Source: Mycobacterium sp. JS623 (GTDB taxonomy: Bacteria > Actinomycetota > Actinomycetes > Mycobacteriales > Mycobacteriaceae). Taken from it: 64,000 bases of DNA. The notes beneath the pieces were generated by a model. That model was not told where the DNA came from and searched no databases. It was given only the letters and a program-made list of their open reading frames with translations. Of this stretch, positions 57,690 through 64,000 are shown one piece after another; position 1 is the stretch's first letter; each line of letters starts with the position of its first letter. The stretch lies in assembly GCF_000328565.1 (NCBI RefSeq), contig NC_019966.1:1178001-1242000 (forward strand), in the 5' to 3' direction. Made by a program: the position numbers and the translations under genes.

Positions 57690-58588
57690 TGGCCACCTTC
57701 ACGCGACACGACGTCTCGTTTCGTTCCGGCGAAGACACCTGTGCGGCTTGGCTTTACCTGCCGAGCGGCGTCGCCTCCCCGCCCGTGGTCATCCTCGGAC
57801 ACGGCCTCGGTGCCACGCGCGAGATGCGTCTGGACGCCTTCGCCGAACGTTTCGCCACCGCCGGCATCGCCGCGTTGGCCTTCACCTATCGGCACTTCGG
57901 CGACAGCGGCGGCCAACCGCGTCAGCTCCTTTCAATCAAGCGGCAGCTCGCCGACTGGGACGCCGCCATCGCTTGGGCAAAGGGTCGTCGCGATATAGGC
58001 AACACGCGAATCGCAGTGTGGGGTAGCAGCTTTGGCGGTGGCCACGCTATCACGGTCGCGTCGCGCCACCCAGAACTACGGGCAGCAGTTTCACAGTGTC
58101 CATTCACCGACGGTTTTGCCTCAGCGCTGGCGCTCGGACCGGGTGCCTCACTGAAGGCGTTGCCGTTGGTCGCGAGGGACCTTGCCGCCAAGGTCCGCGG
58201 CCGCGCCCCGGTCACGATCCCACTCGCAGGCGCCCCAGGTTCAGTGGCCCTGATGAACGCCCCGGACGCTCTGCCCGGCTATCAGGCGCTGCTGCCGCCC
58301 CGCATGACGTTCCGCAACGAGGCGGCGGCACGCGTCGCTCCGACCATCATGGCGTACCGGCCCGGTCGGGCGGCCCAGAAGATCAATTGTCCAATCCTCT
58401 TCTGTGTCAGCAACACCGACAGCGTCACGCCGCCGGCGCAAACATTGCGCTACGCGCGCACCGCGCCGCGAGGTGAGATCAAGCGATACGACGCCGGCCA
58501 CTTCGAGTTCTACCTCGGCGAGGCCTTTGAAACGCTGGTACGTGACCAAGTGGACTTCCTCACCCGCCACCTCCACCCGATGATGTGA
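57689..58588 (+). CDS. Alpha/beta hydrolase (dienelactone hydrolase-like)
   Basis: A 299-residue hydrolase, GTG 57689 overlapping the ECH stop by one base. Nucleophile Ser114 in VWGSSFGGGHA; oxyanion segment ILGHGLGATREM; Asp in CVSNTDSVTPP; His in YDAGHFEFY. Size and motifs fit dienelactone hydrolase/acetyl xylan esterase-like members. In this operon it may open a lactone or hydrolyse an ester or thioester. Confidence 0.9.
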   Translation: MATFTRHDVSFRSGEDTCAAWLYLPSGVASPPVVILGHGLGATREMRLDAFAERFATAGIAALAFTYRHFGDSGGQPRQLLSIKRQLADWDAAIAWAKGRRDIGNTRIAVWGSSFGGGHAITVASRHPELRAAVSQCPFTDGFASALALGPGASLKALPLVARDLAAKVRGRAPVTIPLAGAPGSVALMNAPDALPGYQALLPPRMTFRNEAAARVAPTIMAYRPGRAAQKINCPILFCVSNTDSVTPPAQTLRYARTAPRGEIKRYDAGHFEFYLGEAFETLVRDQVDFLTRHLHPMM

Positions 58589-58598
58589 GTACTTCGTA

Positions 58599-60061
58599 AT
58601 GAATTTCGCATCGCTACCCGATCGCCGCGCCGGTGCCGACCCGAATCGTCTCGCGATCGCGGACCCGCGACAGTCCCTTACGAACACGGCGTTCCTGCAC
58701 CGCGTCCTGGCCGCGTCAGCTCACATCAACAGCCTCGGCATCGGTCCCGATGACGTGGTGGCCCTGAAGCTCAAGAACCGGGTCGAGTTCGTCGTGCTGT
58801 TGTTCGCGGCATGGCGGCGGGGCGCCACTGTCACACCGGTCGATCCGAGCCTGACCGACGCCGAGGTCGTTCGGCAACTGCACGGCTCCGGTGCGCGCCT
58901 GTTGGTGGTGGAGGACGGCGCCACCTCACCGGCGGGTGTCACCACGCTTGCCGTCGGCGATCTGCGTACCGAACCGGACGGCGTGGATCAGCCTGCCTAT
59001 CTCGCATCCTCTGGGCTGGCGTTGCTCATCTACACCAGCGGCACAACCGGGGTCCCGAAGGGAGTGATGCTCGATCACGCCAGCATCGATGCGATGGCCG
59101 ATATGGGGCGCCGGGCCTTGCAGATCGGCCAGACAGACCGGTGTCTGTTGATCCTGCCGCTGTTTCACGTTAACGGCATCGTGGTCAGCGTCCTGATGCC
59201 GCTGCTCGCAGGCGGCAGGGTCGTCATCGCCGACAAGTTCGATCCCCAAACATTCTTCGACATAGTCGAATACGACCGGCCCACGTTCTTCAGCGCGGTG
59301 CCGACGATCTTCACCATGCTCGCCGCGTTGCCTGCCGACGTCGTACCCGACATGTCGTCGGTGCGCTTCGCGGTCTGTGGCGCAGCACCTGCACCGCCGG
59401 ACCTGCTGACGCGATTCGAGGCTCGGTACGGATTCCCGTTGATCGAAGGGTACGGGTTGTCAGAAGGCATCTGTGCTTCCACCATCAACCCCGTCGCCGG
59501 ACAGCGGCGAGCCGGCACCGTGGGAATTGCCTTTCCTGGCCAGCAGATTCGGATCGTCGACGAGAGCGGGACCGAGACGGCCACGGGTGTCGACGGCGAG
59601 GTCGTCATCGCAGGCCCCACCGTTATGCGCGGCTATTTAGGCAGGCCTGATGAAACTGCGCGCGTCATCATCGACGGCTGGCTGCACACCGGCGACATCG
59701 GTCATCTGGACGCCGACGGCTACCTGACGCTGGTCGGGCGATCCAAAGACATGATCATCCGCGGCGGGGAGAACATCTATCCCAAGGAAATCGAGGACGT
59801 GCTCGCGGGTGATCCGACGGTGCTCGAGGCCGCCGTGATCGGGGTGCCTGACGACAAGTGGGGCGAGGTCGTCGCCGCCTACGTCCAGCCACGGCCCGGC
59901 CTGACCGTCGATCCGGAAGCGCTGCAAGAACTGTGCGCGCGCAACCTGGCCGGCTACAAGCGCCCGACGTCTATCACCGTCGTCCACGGCATTCCCAAGA
60001 ATGCGGTTGGCAAGACCGACAAGGCGCCGCTGCGGGCCGCCCATCTGAAAGGAACTCTCCT

Positions 60062-60065
<4 letters not shown>
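58599..60065 (+). CDS. AMP-dependent acyl-CoA synthetase/ligase
   Basis: A 488-residue ANL-family ligase, ATG 58599. AMP-binding P-loop LLIYTSGTTGVPKG (about residues 142-156), A5-like EGYGLSEG near residue 285, TGDIGHLDADGYLTLVGRSKDMIIRGGENIYP (A7-A8), and catalytic Lys in the final GKTDKAP stretch. Activates a carboxylic acid with ATP and CoA to an acyl-CoA, presumably the first step of this pathway. Acid unknown; short, 488 versus 520-550 usual, but complete. Confidence 0.93.
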
Positions 60066-61306
<1,241 letters not shown>

Positions 61307-61307
61307 C

Positions 61308-62138
61308 ATGAGATTTTCACTCTCCGACAAGGTCGTGCTGATCACGGGAGCCGGTCGCGGCCTTGGTGCGGCCACCGCCGCGGCACTGGCTCAGCGCGGC
61401 GCGCAGGTGGTGATCGCGGACATCGACCTGGCCGCGGCACAGGCTGTTGCCGAGTCTCTCCCGGGCCAGGTTAGAGCGCTGCAATGCGATGTCACGCAAC
61501 TTGATTCGGTCCAAGACGTGGCCCACCGGACGCTCGAGCATTACGGACGCATCGATGTCGTGATCGCCAATGCGGGCGTGCTCGGTCGCGGTGGCACGAT
61601 GCGCACGCTTACGCCCGGCCAGGTGTGCGGCGTCATGTCCGTCAATGTGGACGGCGTCGTCAACATGGTGTCGGCCACGCTGAATCCGGTGATCGACAGC
61701 CGCGGGCAGATCGTCTTGGTGAGTTCGGTGTTCGCCTACATCAACGGGGCCGGCGCCATCCCGTACGCGATGAGCAAGGCGGCAGTCGAGCAACTGGGCC
61801 GTGGCCTCGGCGTCGAGCTGGCAAGGCACGGAGCGTCGGCCATGACGGCGTACTTCTCCCTCATCGAGACCGACATGATCCGTCACGGGCTGGACGCAGA
61901 TCCGCATCTGACGGCGCTGCTCGCAGCGATGCCAAAGTTCGTCCTCAAGCGAATTCAGCCGCAGACCGCAGCCGAGGCGATCGCCGATGGTCTGGAGCGC
62001 AGGCGAACCTCCATCACCGTCCCCGGCCGCTGGCGACCGGTCGCGGCGCTTCGTGGCGTGGCTGGACCGATCGTCGACGCAAGACTGGCAAGCGACAGCG
62101 GCGTGCGGCAAGCCCTGGCGCAACTCGAGAACCGGTAG
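61308..62138 (+). CDS. Short-chain dehydrogenase/reductase
   Basis: A 276-residue SDR, ATG 61308, 1 bp after the OYE stop. VLITGAGRGLGAATAAAL at residue 9, NAGVL, catalytic Ser in VSSVFAY and YAMSK around residue 162. C-terminal PGRWRPVAALRG tail as in SDRs of lipid catabolism. Last gene of the five-gene operon; convergent with the Rv3311-like gene (2-bp gap). Confidence 0.9.
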   Translation: MRFSLSDKVVLITGAGRGLGAATAAALAQRGAQVVIADIDLAAAQAVAESLPGQVRALQCDVTQLDSVQDVAHRTLEHYGRIDVVIANAGVLGRGGTMRTLTPGQVCGVMSVNVDGVVNMVSATLNPVIDSRGQIVLVSSVFAYINGAGAIPYAMSKAAVEQLGRGLGVELARHGASAMTAYFSLIETDMIRHGLDADPHLTALLAAMPKFVLKRIQPQTAAEAIADGLERRRTSITVPGRWRPVAALRGVAGPIVDARLASDSGVRQALAQLENR

Positions 62139-62140
62139 CG

Positions 62141-63427
62141 CTACTCCTGGCGCAGCCGCGACTCGACGAACGCCTCCAGCGCCTCCCACTGCTCGACGGC
62201 CTTGGCGTACGGCGGGCTCGGACGCTTCACGGTGTCCGGGTCGAGCACATGAGCGACCACCCGGCCCAGCGGCTGGTCGACGTCCAGGATCTCGTCGACG
62301 GTGGTGTCCTCCGAGTATTCCCCTACGTCCCTGAGGAATTCGACGGCAAGCTCCAGCTGGTCGCGGTCGATAGCGTCAGGCCCGTCGGCGAGGTCATCGG
62401 CAATTCCGGTGAGCACGTAGACGTTGTCGTCGTGGACATTGACCCGTAGCGAGCCGTCGGTGGCGGCGGTGCGGATGTCGTCGTAGGTGGCCAGGTCGGA
62501 CAGGTCGTGGTCGTGCTCGTCGGCGAGGTAGCGCGCCAGGGCTCCACCTGAGCTGAAGACGCTGACACGTCCGTTGCGGCCCAAGAAGATCGGGGCGTCA
62601 TCGAGGTAGCACCGCAAGGTGTAGTAGGTGCCCGCGCTGGTCATCACCCGCACCGGATCGATGCCGACCTTGAGCCAGAAGTCGTCGTCGCTGCCGAGCA
62701 CCAGGCCTTCGGCTTGATCGGCGAGATCGTCGGTCTCCGCGACGTCGGCCTCGGCCTCGGTCTTGTCGGCGTCATTGTCCTCGGCGTCGGTGGCCTCCTC
62801 GTCGACCTCGACTTCCTCGGGTTCGGGGGCCGGATCGGCCAGTTCGGCTTCGGCCTTCTCCGACGCGGCCTTGTCGACGTCGGGGATGGTGACGATCTCG
62901 TCGATCGCGTCCACCACGTTGTCCCAGCCGCGACCGATCACCGCCTCGATCTCTGCCCAGCGCTTGCGGCCGGCCCGCCCTGCGAACGCCTCGACGCCGC
63001 CGCCGACCGTGCCGAGCACAGGATTGCCGTTGAAGAATTTGGTGACCGCGGGCATCTCGCAGACCGAGCCGATGGACGACGCGATCGCCAGCGTGCGATG
63101 AAGTTCCTTGATGGTCTCCTCGCTGGGCTTCTCGGCGACGAGCTCTTCAAGACTGACGAGGTCGTACTGGCGATCCTCGGCGGGATCGAAGCTGTGCGCG
63201 TTCGCCTCGGTCAGCTTCTGCCACGCCGGATGGTCGGCGAGGTCGTTGTCGGTGTTGGTCCTGACGAACGCAACCAGATCGGCGACCGATTCGAAGGCAT
63301 ACAGATCCTCGTCCTTGCCGAGCAGCGCCTCCCATTCGTCGCCCTCATCGCGCCAGCGTGGAGCCCACAATGTGTACAGGTCGCCCTTGGTCAGCGCGAG
63401 CCGGATCGGCACGATGTCAGCAGCCAT
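62141..63427 (-). CDS. Conserved mycobacterial acidic protein (Rv3311-like)
   Basis: A 428-residue soluble protein. Two related globular parts flank an acidic, Ala/Glu/Asp-rich linker (about residues 190-245, EPEEVEVDEEATDAEDNDAD). The N-terminal part has RLALTKGDLYTLWAPRWRDEG and the C-terminal part YYTLRCYLDDAPIFLGRNG. Matches the size and place of Rv3311 next to add. Function not known; the ATG at 63427 fits. No catalytic motif seen. Confidence 0.85.
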   Translation of the reverse strand: MAADIVPIRLALTKGDLYTLWAPRWRDEGDEWEALLGKDEDLYAFESVADLVAFVRTNTDNDLADHPAWQKLTEANAHSFDPAEDRQYDLVSLEELVAEKPSEETIKELHRTLAIASSIGSVCEMPAVTKFFNGNPVLGTVGGGVEAFAGRAGRKRWAEIEAVIGRGWDNVVDAIDEIVTIPDVDKAASEKAEAELADPAPEPEEVEVDEEATDAEDNDADKTEAEADVAETDDLADQAEGLVLGSDDDFWLKVGIDPVRVMTSAGTYYTLRCYLDDAPIFLGRNGRVSVFSSGGALARYLADEHDHDLSDLATYDDIRTAATDGSLRVNVHDDNVYVLTGIADDLADGPDAIDRDQLELAVEFLRDVGEYSEDTTVDEILDVDQPLGRVVAHVLDPDTVKRPSPPYAKAVEQWEALEAFVESRLRQE

Positions 63428-63523
63428 GGCGCACAGCCTAACGACGGCACCTGGCGCCCCTCGACGGTCACCACCTCAAACCGCGTCAAGAATCCTCCAA
63501 GGCCCTCGTCCGATCGTCGTCGC

Positions 63524-64000
63524 ATGACAGAGAACCTGCACACTCCGCAGCGCATCATGCGCCGTCAGTTGTGGCTCGTTGGCCTGGCCGCGCTGGCTTT
63601 GGCCGGGTGCTGGTCGTCGGCCGGCTCGACCCATGCCTCGTCCGCCGGCCCGGCACCGACAGTGACCGTGACCGCGACGCCCGCGCCTGTGCCTGCAGCT
63701 GCCCCTGCGCCTGCGCCTGCACCGGTGACCGTGACGGTTGCCCCGCCCCCAGAATCAGCGCCGACGACGGTGGTGGTGCAATCCGCGCCCAATGGTCCTG
63801 CGTCGTTCCGATCGCCGTCGGGAAACATCAACTGCAGCCTGTCCACCCCCGGAGGCAACATTGCTGCCCGCTGTGAGGTGGTTGAACACACCTGGGCGGC
63901 CCCACTACGCGAGCCGGCATGCCATCTGAACTGGGGCGACCGGTTCGAGCTCACGCAGGGCAACAACGCCGCATTCGACTGCTACGGACAGGAGTTCCCG
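63524..64000 (+). CDS. Putative lipoprotein, 3' end cut by window
   Basis: Frame open from ATG 63524 to the end of the window. A lipobox LALAGC is preceded by a short positive N-terminus and hydrophobic stretch; ATG 63557 (MRRQLWLVGLAALALAGCWS) is the better signal-peptide start. After the Cys comes a low-complexity Ala/Pro/Val/Thr linker (TVTVTATPAPVPAAAP) and then a Cys-containing domain SPSGNINCSLSTPGGNIAARCEV, a pattern seen in secreted actinobacterial proteins. The end is unknown because it is cut off. Confidence 0.8.
   Translation, partial: MTENLHTPQRIMRRQLWLVGLAALALAGCWSSAGSTHASSAGPAPTVTVTATPAPVPAAAPAPAPAPVTVTVAPPPESAPTTVVVQSAPNGPASFRSPSGNINCSLSTPGGNIAARCEVVEHTWAAPLREPACHLNWGDRFELTQGNNAAFDCYGQEFP

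Noticed and set aside
63655..63735. Tandem repeat or minisatellite (CCTGCGCCTGCG units)
   Set aside because: It is the Ala/Pro/Val linker of the lipoprotein gene in frame; short codon repetition explains it.

Overview
The window is GC-rich actinobacterial DNA whose gene content and order point to a mycobacterium, probably an environmental fast-growing Mycolicibacterium-type species. The backbone follows, with insertions, the M. tuberculosis order around Rv3365c to Rv3311: conservon plus mfpA, OYE-type oxidoreductase, folD, DUF3017, methyltransferase, metX, metY, icd, trpS, yihY, dacB1, aminotransferase, sigJ, sdhBADC, cdd, deoA, add and an Rv3311-like gene. This is from family recognition and memory of that order; no database was searched. 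No rRNA, tRNA, CRISPR array or insertion sequence was seen.

Layout. 1-4415: overlapping signalling operon (sensor kinase cut by the window edge, roadblock protein, DUF742, small GTPase) ending in the gyrase-binding pentapeptide protein MfpA. 4.6-9.5 kb: small secreted peptide, TetR/Ddn pair, an amidohydrolase split by an in-frame stop, an MDR oxidoreductase and an acyl-CoA dehydrogenase-like enzyme. 9.5-19 kb: FHA-ABC exporter, a frameshifted membrane protein, old yellow enzyme, folD, DUF3017, RibD-like reductase, Zeta/Phd toxin-antitoxin pair, and a TetR followed by a frameshifted FAD monooxygenase. 19-24.9 kb: methionine operon metY-metX-methyltransferase behind a SAM-IV riboswitch, divergent from a monomeric isocitrate dehydrogenase. 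24.9-31.8 kb: hydrolase, exonuclease III remnant, ndh, trpS, yihY, dacB1, SMP-30 protein. 31.8-37.1 kb: likely amine or polyamine use locus (aminotransferase, Lrp regulator, aminoaldehyde dehydrogenase, APC permease). 37.2-46.4 kb: sigJ, AhpD-like protein, Trp-rich secreted protein, succinate dehydrogenase, pyrimidine/purine salvage genes.

46.4-62.1 kb is an accessory catabolic region: short-chain dehydrogenases, alpha/beta hydrolases, an amidase, an AMP-dependent acyl-CoA ligase, an enoyl-CoA hydratase and an old yellow enzyme, with four TetR genes. Three intergenic regions here carry paired 18-bp sites of one consensus (GTAnACC-N4-GGTnTAC), suggesting three TetR proteins share operators. 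The fourth TetR gene faces the main catabolic operon across a 34-bp double palindrome with loxP-like geometry. The window ends in an Rv3311-like acidic protein and a lipoprotein cut by the edge.

Four genes are broken: a nonsense codon (amidohydrolase), two one-base insertions (membrane protein, FAD monooxygenase) and a large internal deletion (exonuclease III). The three single-base lesions may be sequencing errors; the deletion cannot be explained by one wrong base.
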